This document shows positions 51,589 to 59,328 of a DNA stretch of 64,000 nt, in pieces; the stretch's first letter is position 1; every line of letters begins with the position of its first letter. The position numbers and the translations under genes are program-made. The notes beneath the pieces are model-generated. The model did no database searches. It saw only the letters and a program-made list of their open reading frames with translations, and had not been told where the DNA came from. Source of the stretch: JAWLHU01 sp041690255 (GTDB taxonomy: Bacteria > Bacillota > Sulfobacillia > Symbiobacteriales > Symbiobacteriaceae); the NCBI GenBank assembly GCA_041690255.1, contig JAWLHU010000001.1:124001-188000 (forward strand), in the 5' to 3' direction.

Positions 51589-51601
51589 ATAAGTGCGTCA
51601 A
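51573..51601 (-). promoter_or_regulatory. Promoter of the acidic-tail protein gene
   Basis: On the minus strand, TTGACG (51601-51596) and a perfect TATAAT (51578-51573) are separated by exactly 17 bp. Confidence 0.88.
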
Positions 51602-51702
51602 GAGGCGACATGGATTTATTTTGAATTTGTGGTAGGATGATCTCTTACTTCGAACAGATGGGGGTCTGTTTTCGTATTGGAATGTAGGAGGTGTTTCTAT
51701 TG

Positions 51703-52851
51703 ATGAAGCGGGGCGTGTGGGGACTGGTGCTGCTTCTGCTCCTGAGCCTGGGCCTGGTGGCGATGGCGGAAGAGGTGACCGTGGTGGAGTACCCAGCGAG
51801 CAACTACGAGCCAGGGCCGGGCTGGCCAGATGGCTGGACGCCGCCGCCGGTGCCCAGCGAGCTCCCGGCCGACAGGAAGGCCTGGCTGGAGCAGGCGGTC
51901 GCGCAGAGCGAGGAGATTACGGGTTGGGAGGTCCGGGTGCTGGAGCCCATGCCGGCCTGGACCAAGGAGTACCCCTACCTGTGGGAGCTGGAGGAGGTCC
52001 CCTGCGGGAGCATGATCTATGCCTACTGGTTTCCTAACATTGATGCGAAGCTGATTCACGATACGTGGGGCAAGGACTATGGGGGGGGACGGGTGCCCAG
52101 TGGGGTGTGCAAGTTCGAGCCGGTTCGCTTTATCAACGAAGCTAAACCGCGGCCGGAGGAGCTGGTACAGGCCGATCTACGAATCGATCAGTTCATTGCC
52201 GATATGGATGCTTCCAACGGCGATCTGGATCGCGATAACGGAGCTGGCATTGACGGGAGCCCAGAGGCGATTGAGGTCTTCTTCAACATGGGGTACGCGA
52301 GCTCAGAGTTCGATGTTCCTGCCTACCTGGATACCCGTGTGAGCCGGGTCCGCGTACCGGTCCGGTTTGTCAGCGAGATGATGGGCGCCCGGGTGGATTA
52401 CGATGGTGCCACGGGCCAGGTCCGGATCCACTTCCCGGCCATAAGCCGGGAGATCAACCGGGTGGTCCCCGCACCGGGCCACAGCTACGAGACAATCTTC
52501 TATGAAGGCGGCTACTACCCGAACAGCCTGCGCTTCCGGCTGGAGAAACAGACCGTATCTCTGCCGGAGCGGACGATCGTCCTGACGATCGACAAGCAGG
52601 AAGCGGTGGTCAACGGTCAGAGGGTCCCGCTGGATGCCCCGCCCGTGGAGAAGCAGGGGCGGACGATGGTCCCGATCCGCTTCGTCTCGGAGCAGCTCGG
52701 GGCCAAGGTCTACTGGGTGGGCGAGACGCCGATTTTCCCGGAGATCGATGGCAGCATGAGCGGCACGTATCAGGTCCACATCTTTACCCCCTTCTACCCG
52801 CTCTACGACTATCCGAGCCCCTACCTGGAGCGCTCGGCCGAGGGGATGTGA
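51703..52851 (+). CDS. Secreted protein with copper-amine-oxidase N-terminal-like domain
   Basis: A 382-residue exported protein: signal peptide about 1-20 (GVWGLVLLLLLSLGLVAMAEE). The N-terminal 150 residues are Trp/Pro-rich with no recognised fold. The C-terminal part has paired CuAO_N1-type motifs: RVRVPVRFVSEMMGARVDYDGATGQVRIHF and TIVLTIDKQEAVVNGQRVPLDAPPVEKQGRTMVPIRFVSEQLGAKVYW. AGGAGG lies 12 bases before the ATG (a TTG one codon earlier is at 9). It is followed 13 bases on by a secreted propeller protein, so the two form an operon for extracytoplasmic proteins. Confidence 0.87.
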   Translation: MKRGVWGLVLLLLLSLGLVAMAEEVTVVEYPASNYEPGPGWPDGWTPPPVPSELPADRKAWLEQAVAQSEEITGWEVRVLEPMPAWTKEYPYLWELEEVPCGSMIYAYWFPNIDAKLIHDTWGKDYGGGRVPSGVCKFEPVRFINEAKPRPEELVQADLRIDQFIADMDASNGDLDRDNGAGIDGSPEAIEVFFNMGYASSEFDVPAYLDTRVSRVRVPVRFVSEMMGARVDYDGATGQVRIHFPAISREINRVVPAPGHSYETIFYEGGYYPNSLRFRLEKQTVSLPERTIVLTIDKQEAVVNGQRVPLDAPPVEKQGRTMVPIRFVSEQLGAKVYWVGETPIFPEIDGSMSGTYQVHIFTPFYPLYDYPSPYLERSAEGM

Positions 52852-52864
52852 GGAGGTGAGAGCG

Positions 52865-55303
52865 ATGCGGAAGCGACGACTGCTCAGCCTCCTGGTCATG
52901 TTGTTCCTGATGGCCCCCCATGTCCAGGCCGCCGACTGGACGACCAAGGGGGGCGGACCGGAGCGGCAATCGGTCAATACAGATGCTGTCGGGCTGATGG
53001 AGATGACCGAGGCCTGGCGGTACGAATTCGGCCAGAGCGCCACCCAGCCGGTCATGGTCGGCCAGACGATTTATCACCTGGCAGGCCCCTTCCTCTGGCG
53101 GATGGAGGTCACCCCCACCGGCGAGTTGATCGAGACGTCGGTGGAGGCGGTCGGCCAGGCGGGCATGCCCTGGCCCGAGCCGGTCAACATGCCGACCCCG
53201 AGCCTCACCCTGATCTCCCAGTCCACCCCGACCTATAACCCGGAGTCGAAGATGCTCTACTTTGGCACCGCCTTCGGCTGGCTCTGGGCCTACCACACCG
53301 AGGAGAAGTGGTTGCAGCATATCGATCTGGAGTATGGCTGTCCTATCGTGGGTTCACCTCTGGTGCTGTCGATCAACAAGCGGGATTACGTGATAGTGGC
53401 CGACCGGCCCAACTACCCGGACGAGACGGCGAATCCCGAGGGGCGCCCCCTCTGCAACCGGAGTCACGGTAAACTCTGGAGCGTCAAGGGGTTGGACAGT
53501 CTTTTGGATGTGCCCGACAAGAAGCCTTACCAGGGACCTACCGACAAGGCGTCGCCGAATGGATTCGGGGGCTTCATTACCCCCTCGGCCGTGCCAGGAC
53601 CAGTCATCGAGGGCAAGCAGACAGTTCTGATCGGGGCTGATGGTTTCGGCGGCGGACGAGCGAGCCTGTTCGCCCTTGACTCAGAGAATAGTCTGACACA
53701 CGTCTGGACGGTGGATGGTTCTGCTGGTTTCGCTGGCACCTTTGCATCGGATGGACACCACGGCTACTGGCTAGATACTACCGGTCACCTCTGGGGGGCC
53801 CGTTTTGACTTCGGAAAACGCCCCGCCACCTGGCCCGCCCAGTCCATCGACATAGCGGCCGCCATCGGGGCTGGGCGGGTCTTCACCAACACCGAGCCCG
53901 CCATCGAGACCCGCCCTGATGGCACCCACCTCTACCTGACCCTCCGCAACTGGGTCCCGCCCGGGGGCACCGAGGCCCAGCTCCGGGCCGACCCCACCGG
54001 CTCCGATGGTGCCGTCGTGGCCATCGGGCCGGGCGGGCAGGTCAAGTGGTTCCGCCGGTTCGGCCCCACCGGCGGCATCGAACGGCTCTCCATAAACACC
54101 GCCCCCCTGGCGATCCAGACCCAGGAGACCCTCCTCTTTGGCGATGTCCAGGGCAACCTCTACGCCCAGGCCCTCGACTCCGCCCGGCCCAACGGCGGCC
54201 ATCCGCAGCCCTTCCTGATCGCCAAGGAGCAGACCATGCCGCAGGAGTCCCAGTCCCTCCTGGCCAGTACCGAATCCCCCGCCCACGGGCCCTTCACCTT
54301 CTCGCAGGTCTCCGGCGTCGGCGTCGACCCCGCCATGGCCAACGGCCTGATCCTGGTCGGCGTCAACTACACGACCGCTGCCGGCCCGGGCGGCCGCCTC
54401 GTCGCCTACCACGTGGGGCCGGGCTACGACCTCCGCTGGACCCAGCCACCCCAGCCCCTGGAGCTCACCCCCGGCCAGGCGACATCCATCGCGAACGCCG
54501 TCGAACTGCGGCTGACCCAGCAGACCCTTGGCGCCATCTGCGGGGCGTCCCTTCCGGTTCACTGGTACCTGACGGATGATGCCGGCGCCCCCATCCGCCC
54601 GATCGGCAGCACCTGGCTTGATGAAGCCCTGGCGCCAGGGAGCGCGCAGCCCATCGACATCAATCTGACCCTGGAGCCCACCGATCCGCAGACCGGGCAG
54701 CTGGTCGGGATTATCGACCACCCCGGCGTGGTGGCGCTGAGCAAGGCCGACACCCCGAGCCCGGCGGTGCTGCTGGCCCGGCAGATCGCTGCGGCCCGTG
54801 GCATGGCGACCCCGAAGAGCTGCCAGGGCGCCGCCGCCGAGGTGAAGCGGCTGCCCGACAGCGACCAGCCAGAGGCCGGCCTGGCGAACAACGTGCTGAT
54901 CATCCCGTGGACGAAGCGGGTGGTGGTCGATGACCCGTACATCGACAGCATCGACTACGATCCGACACCGCTGGGGCCCGACTTCGGGGTGACCCTCCGG
55001 CTGGGGTACCGCAACGACCTGGAGAAGGAGCAGGCCCCCGTGGTGGCCCAGGTCTGGCTGCGCCAGCATCCCGGCCAGGTGCGGAATGACTGGGCGCCGG
55101 TGCGGGTGGATGCGGGCTGCTGTGACGCCATCCCGATCACGTTCACGGGGATCCCCGAGGGAGAGTATGACCTCATCGGGGAGATCGCATATGAGGATGA
55201 TACCAACCTGAGCAATAACCGGGTCATCTATCCAATCCGGGTGGTTACGATGCAGAGCACGGAGGGGGATGGGACCGGCAGCACGCTGACCGGCGGGGAA
55301 TAG
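52865..55303 (+). CDS. Secreted beta-propeller-like protein (PQQ-like repeats)
   Basis: An 812-residue exported protein: signal peptide ending near HVQAAD. Residues about 25-530 have repeated strands of PQQ/pyrrolo-quinoline-type propellers (ADWTTKGGGPERQSVNTDAVG, WRYEFGQSATQPVMVGQTIYHL, LYFGTAFGWLWAYHTEEK, LFGDVQGNLYAQALDS, LILVGVNYTT...GGRLVAYHV). The C-terminal ~250 residues are Ig/CARDB-like (GVTLRLGYRNDLEKEQAPVVAQVWL, EGEYDLIGEIAYEDDTNLSNNRVIY). No catalytic motif is visible. AGGAGGTGA precedes the ATG. It likely binds wall or extracellular partners; it is the second gene of a two-gene operon with a strong terminator. Confidence 0.82.
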   Translation: MRKRRLLSLLVMLFLMAPHVQAADWTTKGGGPERQSVNTDAVGLMEMTEAWRYEFGQSATQPVMVGQTIYHLAGPFLWRMEVTPTGELIETSVEAVGQAGMPWPEPVNMPTPSLTLISQSTPTYNPESKMLYFGTAFGWLWAYHTEEKWLQHIDLEYGCPIVGSPLVLSINKRDYVIVADRPNYPDETANPEGRPLCNRSHGKLWSVKGLDSLLDVPDKKPYQGPTDKASPNGFGGFITPSAVPGPVIEGKQTVLIGADGFGGGRASLFALDSENSLTHVWTVDGSAGFAGTFASDGHHGYWLDTTGHLWGARFDFGKRPATWPAQSIDIAAAIGAGRVFTNTEPAIETRPDGTHLYLTLRNWVPPGGTEAQLRADPTGSDGAVVAIGPGGQVKWFRRFGPTGGIERLSINTAPLAIQTQETLLFGDVQGNLYAQALDSARPNGGHPQPFLIAKEQTMPQESQSLLASTESPAHGPFTFSQVSGVGVDPAMANGLILVGVNYTTAAGPGGRLVAYHVGPGYDLRWTQPPQPLELTPGQATSIANAVELRLTQQTLGAICGASLPVHWYLTDDAGAPIRPIGSTWLDEALAPGSAQPIDINLTLEPTDPQTGQLVGIIDHPGVVALSKADTPSPAVLLARQIAAARGMATPKSCQGAAAEVKRLPDSDQPEAGLANNVLIIPWTKRVVVDDPYIDSIDYDPTPLGPDFGVTLRLGYRNDLEKEQAPVVAQVWLRQHPGQVRNDWAPVRVDAGCCDAIPITFTGIPEGEYDLIGEIAYEDDTNLSNNRVIYPIRVVTMQSTEGDGTGSTLTGGE

Positions 55304-55308
55304 GCGAA

Positions 55309-55339
55309 GCCCCCATCCAGCGGGTGGATGGGGGCCTTT
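55309..55339. terminator. Terminator between convergent secreted-protein genes
   Basis: GCCCCCATCC (55309-55318) pairs with GGATGGGGGC (55326-55335), followed by CTTT. Confidence 0.88.
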
Positions 55340-55353
55340 GCGCGGCTGTGGGG

Positions 55354-56787
55354 TCAGAAGACCTCCAGGTCCAGGGTGACGACAGCGGATCGGTTCCCCT
55401 GCCGGGCGGTCAGGGTGAGCGTGCCCCGCTGCGGGGTGGAGCCGGCGGTGAAGGTCGCACTGGATCCATCCCCCTTGAACTCGATGGTGCCGAGGGATGG
55501 CGGGTTCAGGACGGCATCGAACGAGGCCCCGGTCACCGGGTTGCCGTACTCATCGGTAGGCATGAACGAGATCTCGGTGCTGGTGCCGGGCAGCAGCAAC
55601 TGGTCATCTGCCGCGATCATGACCGCCGCCAGATCACCCGGTTCGATGGTCACAGCGATCTTCGCATGGACGTCGCCGCTGCGCAGGTAGAGCTCCGTCT
55701 TGCCGGCCCGCGTGCCGGCTGTGTAGTAGGGATACTCCCAGAACCCCATGTCGTGGGGGTCTGAGAGGACGACCTCTGCACCATCGATCTGGTTGCCCTT
55801 GGCGTCCAGGAGTCGGGCGGGGACCTCGATGACCGATCCGGCCCGCACGGTGATGGCGGAGGGGACATCCAGGGTGTGGGCCGCCCCGTAGGTCACAGAG
55901 AGCTTCACCGTTGCGACGGCGCTCCCGGCCCTCAGGGTGAGGGTTCCCTCGCCCAGGACCGATCCCGCCTCGAAGAGGTCGGCGCTCCAGGTGCCGAGCC
56001 CGGTGGGGGTGACGGTCGCATCGATCGGGATGCCGGTCATCACCTGGCCGAACTGGTCCTTGATCACGACGGGTGCCTGCTCCCACGAGCCGGCGAGCAC
56101 CGTGAGCATCTCCGGGGCCGAGATGGAGGTGGCGATGGGGGCCGGCGGCGGCTCGACCGGCTTGGGGTCGGCCGGCTTGGGGTCGGTCTTTGGCGGTTCA
56201 GGTGGCGGGGAGCTTACGGCTGCCGCTGCCGTGACCGTCACCTCGATCAGGTGCTTGACCGGTCCGGCCTTGACGAGCACGGTCCCCTTCTGGGGCGTCG
56301 ATCCCGCCAGGAAGCGCCCGTTCTCGTAGGTGCCGAGATCCTTGGGGTAGATCTCGGCCGAGAGCGGCGTGTTGGGCAGGTCGTTGCCTTCGGCATTGGT
56401 CACGCGCAGGGTGAACGAGGTACTCTCCCCCGTGGCCAGTACCAGCGACGTGGGTCCGGTGATCCCCGCAGGTTCGGCATCCACCCGTGCCTGGGCAGAC
56501 GCTGGCGCCTGGGCATCCATTGGTGCCTGGGCGTCTACTGGCGGAAGCGTCCAGACGAAGGGCATGCCGATCCCGATCGCCAGCGCCATGAGGGCTGTGA
56601 TCAGGTTCCCGCTCCGCTTCCGGATCACGCCCATGGCAGCCAGCCCGATGCAGGCGCCGACCATGTGGGTGAGGTACCCCGAGGCCTTGGCGGCATCGGT
56701 CGCGTAGGTGATCAGGGCGGACAGGCCCGCTGAAGCACTCAGGTCCATGACGGTATCTAACGTGCTTGTCTTCTGCTGCTGGGCCAC
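55354..56787 (-). CDS. Membrane-anchored multi-Ig-like protein
   Basis: A 477-residue protein with two N-terminal hydrophobic helices (about residues 37-58 and 64-86, LTHMVGACIGLAAMGVI and LITALMALAIGIGMPFVW). A (D/A)QAP-repeat linker (VDAQAPMDAQAPASAQARVDAEP) and then four Ig/filamin-like repeats follow, each ending in a strand like FLAGSTPQKGTVLVKAG, LFEAGSVLGEGTLTLRAG, YYTAGTRAGKTELYLRSG or FTAGSTPQRGTLTLTAR. The repeats are outside or inside depending on helix topology. A Lys/Pro-rich linker (PPPEPPKTDPKPADPKPVEPP) lies before repeat 2. I chose the GTG after GGAGGTGGATGCT; the longer frame lacks a ribosome site. Function unknown, probably a surface scaffold. Confidence 0.8.
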   Translation of the reverse strand: MAQQQKTSTLDTVMDLSASAGLSALITYATDAAKASGYLTHMVGACIGLAAMGVIRKRSGNLITALMALAIGIGMPFVWTLPPVDAQAPMDAQAPASAQARVDAEPAGITGPTSLVLATGESTSFTLRVTNAEGNDLPNTPLSAEIYPKDLGTYENGRFLAGSTPQKGTVLVKAGPVKHLIEVTVTAAAAVSSPPPEPPKTDPKPADPKPVEPPPAPIATSISAPEMLTVLAGSWEQAPVVIKDQFGQVMTGIPIDATVTPTGLGTWSADLFEAGSVLGEGTLTLRAGSAVATVKLSVTYGAAHTLDVPSAITVRAGSVIEVPARLLDAKGNQIDGAEVVLSDPHDMGFWEYPYYTAGTRAGKTELYLRSGDVHAKIAVTIEPGDLAAVMIAADDQLLLPGTSTEISFMPTDEYGNPVTGASFDAVLNPPSLGTIEFKGDGSSATFTAGSTPQRGTLTLTARQGNRSAVVTLDLEVF

Positions 56788-57497
56788 AGCATCCACCTCC
56801 GTCGCATGGTTCAGCCGGCTGATTATCCATGAATTAATACTCTGAGTTGGCCGGTGAAACCTGCCGGGCCTGCGAGAATTGCGAGACACGGCGCGGGGGA
56901 GGGCGGGAGGGATGTTCTAGAGGCTGCGAGAGCGGTCGAGAGCGGTCGAGACGTTGGGAGCCCATTCTAGAGGATTCTAGAGGATTCCAGAGCATTCGAG
57001 AAGGAAGCGAGGCGATGGGAGAGCGATTCGAGAAACGGCGAGAGCGTTCTCGACGATTCTAGACGATTCGAGAAGGCAGGAGGGTCCGTCTAGACCGAGC
57101 GAGAGCCCCGGGGCCCTCGTCGAGGCCGGCGGCTGGGGGGTCTGGTCGCGCACGCGAGGGCGAGAGGCTTCTCGGAGTAGGGCGAGCGGGGTCGGGGGCG
57201 TCGAGAGTCGGGGAGAAAGCAGGGGGAAATGGGGGGCGGGAGGGGGGAGGGAGGGCGAAAAAGCGCGGGAGCGTCTAGAACGGTCTAGAACGCTCTAGAA
57301 CGGTCCAGATGATTCTAAAGCATTCTCGGCGATTCGAGATCGAGGGCGGGCTGCTACCAGTCGATCTGGCGGATGCGGGGGTCCATCAAGATGGCGTAGA
57401 TGTAGCTCGGGGCCCCCGTTGCCCGCGTGTGGCTGTAGGATTGCGACGACCCACACAGAAATACCTGGTAAAGTCCTAGGCGAGGAGGCGGTCTCTG
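56788..57497. repeat. 710-bp gene-free region with 10-bp-phased TCTAGA/TCGAGA array
   Basis: No gene is visible. Eight TCTAGA hexamers start at 56916, 56966, 56976, 57058, 57089, 57274, 57284 and 57294. TCGAGA variants occur at 56936, 56946 and elsewhere. Where they cluster the spacing is exactly 10 bp (56966/56976; 57274/57284/57294; 56936/56946), that is one helical turn. The strand is strongly purine-rich between 57165 and 57270. Near the right end, at 57354-57416 on the minus strand, is a possible GIY-YIG relic. Confidence 0.8.
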
Positions 57498-57863
57498 ATG
57501 GCGACGATTGTCGAGCTGGTTCCACCCGTGGTGCAGTACCTGGTCCAGGTGGCCCGCGAGGGCGGGTTCACGACCTACGGGGAGGTGGCCCGGGCTGTCG
57601 GGACGCATCCGCGGGTGGTGCCGAAGGTCGTGGAGGTGGTCAAGGAGGCCTGCCTGGCGGAGGGCTGGCCCCCGCTGATGGTGCTTGTTCTGCAGGCTGG
57701 GCGGAAGGGGCCGAGCCTCTCCTGCCTGGGGCCCTGGCTGGGCGAGGAGGCCCCGCAGGGGGAGGAGCAGGCCGTGGTCGCAGGGTTCGTGCAGCGGGTC
57801 TACGGCTTTGACTGGACGCCGCTGCTGGAGCGGTATCCGGTTCAGGCAGAGCCGGGCGAGTAG
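57498..57863 (+). CDS. Small winged-helix protein with MGMT-like TYGEVA motif, no methyl-acceptor cysteine
   Basis: A 121-residue protein. FTTYGEVARAVGTHPRVVPKVVEVVKEACLAEGWPPLMVLVLQ resembles the DNA-binding half of O6-methylguanine methyltransferase-like domains (TYGEVA plus a recognition helix). The PCHRV active-site loop is missing, and the matching place reads WPPLMVLVL. Similar modules also occur as N-terminal domains of restriction endonucleases. The rest of the protein has no recognised domain. GAGGAGG precedes the ATG. It may be a DNA-binding accessory protein; orphan status makes function uncertain. Confidence 0.65.
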   Translation: MATIVELVPPVVQYLVQVAREGGFTTYGEVARAVGTHPRVVPKVVEVVKEACLAEGWPPLMVLVLQAGRKGPSLSCLGPWLGEEAPQGEEQAVVAGFVQRVYGFDWTPLLERYPVQAEPGE

Positions 57864-57964
57864 AGGTTGGTCTGGCATAAAAAGGCAGGGGTTGATTCAT
57901 CCTGACATGGTAGCAGGAGTCCGGCCGACTTTATGGAACCTATCGGGTGTGGAGCGAGACTCCA

Positions 57965-57981
57965 GCCCTGCGAAGCAGGGC
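57965..57981 (+). other. Leader hairpin upstream of the queuosine transporter
   Basis: GCCCTGC-gaa-GCAGGGC is a perfect 7-bp stem ending about 26 bases before the ATG. CTCA-ttg-TGAG follows right beside the GAGGAG ribosome site. It may influence translation; it does not match a known preQ1 riboswitch class as far as I can see. Confidence 0.45.
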
Positions 57982-58007
57982 CTATCTCATTGTGAGGAGC
58001 GAACTGC

Positions 58008-58517
58008 ATGCTGATCGTGTTGTACCTGGCGGCGATTGTGGCAGCCAACCTGTCGGTGGCCTACTTCGGCCCCGTCTCCACCATCGTGAACGCCTTCCTG
58101 TTCATCGGCCTGGATATCACCACCCGGGATATGCTCCACGAGCGGTGGGAGCATAAGAACCTCTGGCTGAAGATGGCCGCCCTGATCACCAGCGGTGCTG
58201 CCCTCTCCTGGCTGCTGAACCGGAACGCCGGGCCGGTGGCCCTTGCCTCCCTGATCGCCTTTGCGGCGGCGGGCCTGGCCGACACGATCGTCTACTCCCT
58301 CATGCGGAAGTCGCCGAAGATGCAGAAGGTCATGGGTTCCAACATCGTCTCATCGGCGGTCGACTCGATCGTCTTCCCCTGGGTGGCCTTCGGCGGCTTC
58401 ATGCCCCTGATCGCCGGCGGCCAGTTCCTGGCCAAGGTGGTCGGTGGCTATCTCTGGGCGCTCCTGCTCAACCGCTTCCTCTGGCAGCGGGACGCAGTTG
58501 AGCGGGCCGCGAAGTAG
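58008..58517 (+). CDS. VUT-family queuosine precursor transporter
   Basis: A 169-residue membrane protein with about five helices: NAFLFIGLDITTRDMLHERWEHKNLWLKM, LADTIVYSLMRKSP, and NIVSSAVDSIVFPWVAFGGF...FLAKVVGGYLWALLLNRFLW. These match the VUT/YhhQ-type vitamin-uptake family, whose bacterial members import preQ0/preQ1. It lies 13 bases upstream of queC, which fits a queuosine role. GAGGAG precedes the ATG. Confidence 0.87.
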   Translation: MLIVLYLAAIVAANLSVAYFGPVSTIVNAFLFIGLDITTRDMLHERWEHKNLWLKMAALITSGAALSWLLNRNAGPVALASLIAFAAAGLADTIVYSLMRKSPKMQKVMGSNIVSSAVDSIVFPWVAFGGFMPLIAGGQFLAKVVGGYLWALLLNRFLWQRDAVERAAK

Positions 58518-58530
58518 AGGAGGACAGGTC

Positions 58531-59232
58531 ATGCGCAAGGCGGTTGTGCTCCTCTCCGGTGGACTCGACTCCACCACCTGCATGGGTGTTGCGGTCCGCG
58601 AAGGCTATGAGGTTCACCCGATCTCGTTCTTTTACAGCCAGCGGCACGATACGGAGCTGGAATCGGCCCGGGCTGTGGCGGCGTTCTACAATATCCCGGA
58701 GGATCGGCACCTGGTGATCAACCTGGGCAAGACTATCCGGGGCTCCGCCCTAACCGGCGATGCGGATGTACCCCTGGGCCGCAGCGTGGAGGAGATGGGC
58801 GGGGATATCCCGGTCACCTACGTGCCGAGCCGGAACATCATCTTCATGGCGCATGCGGCGAGCTACGCGGAGGCGGTAGGGGCCGAGGCGATCTACATTG
58901 GGGTGAATGCGCTGGACTACTCGGGCTACCCCGACTGCCGGCCCGAGTTCGTGGAGGCGTTCCAGCGGGTGCTGGACGTGGGCACGAAGCCCGGGGTCGA
59001 GGGGAAGGCGGTGCGGATTGAGACGCCGCTGCTGCATCTGTCGAAGGCGGGGATCGTGAAGCTGGGGCTGGAGGTCGGGGCACCGCTCCAGCACAGCTAC
59101 TCGTGCTACTCGGGGACCCGGCCAAGCTGCGGGGAGTGCGATGCGTGCAAGTTGAGGCTGAAAGGGTTCCGGGAGGCCGGGGTTGAGGATCCGATTGAGT
59201 ATAGCTCGTACCAGAGAACACCGGCGTCATAA
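58531..59232 (+). CDS. queC: 7-cyano-7-deazaguanine synthase
   Basis: A 233-residue enzyme that makes preQ0 from 7-carboxy-7-deazaguanine, ammonia and ATP. Motifs are VVLLSGGLDSTTCMG (PP-loop ATPase), YSQRHDTELESA, PVTYVPSRNIIFMAHAASYAEAVGAEAIYIGVNALDYSGYPDCRPEFV, and the zinc cysteines in SYSCYSG...SCGECDACKLR. AGGAGG is 9 bases before the ATG. It is co-transcribed with the VUT transporter and ends at a strong terminator. preQ0 feeds tRNA queuosine and, in some bacteria, DNA 7-deazaguanine modification; the TGT-like gene downstream makes the second role worth considering here. Confidence 0.97.
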   Translation: MRKAVVLLSGGLDSTTCMGVAVREGYEVHPISFFYSQRHDTELESARAVAAFYNIPEDRHLVINLGKTIRGSALTGDADVPLGRSVEEMGGDIPVTYVPSRNIIFMAHAASYAEAVGAEAIYIGVNALDYSGYPDCRPEFVEAFQRVLDVGTKPGVEGKAVRIETPLLHLSKAGIVKLGLEVGAPLQHSYSCYSGTRPSCGECDACKLRLKGFREAGVEDPIEYSSYQRTPAS

Positions 59233-59246
59233 GGCCGGTGTTTCTT
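59217..59246 (+). terminator. Rho-independent terminator after queC
   Basis: AACACCGGC (59217-59225) pairs with GCCGGTGTT (59234-59242), overlapping the queC stop, followed by TCTTT. Confidence 0.85.
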
Positions 59247-59328
59247 TATGCCATTAAGCAGGGCCAAAGTCTGACACCGAAGAAAGTATGAATAGGTTGC
59301 TGACTTCTATGAGCTCGGAGGCGCACTC

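Noticed and set aside
57870..58007. preQ1 riboswitch upstream of the queuosine transporter
   Set aside because: The A-rich tail and AGAGGTTC/CCCTCT loop of class I, and the class II/III conserved blocks, are not seen. Only a simple 7-bp hairpin is visible.
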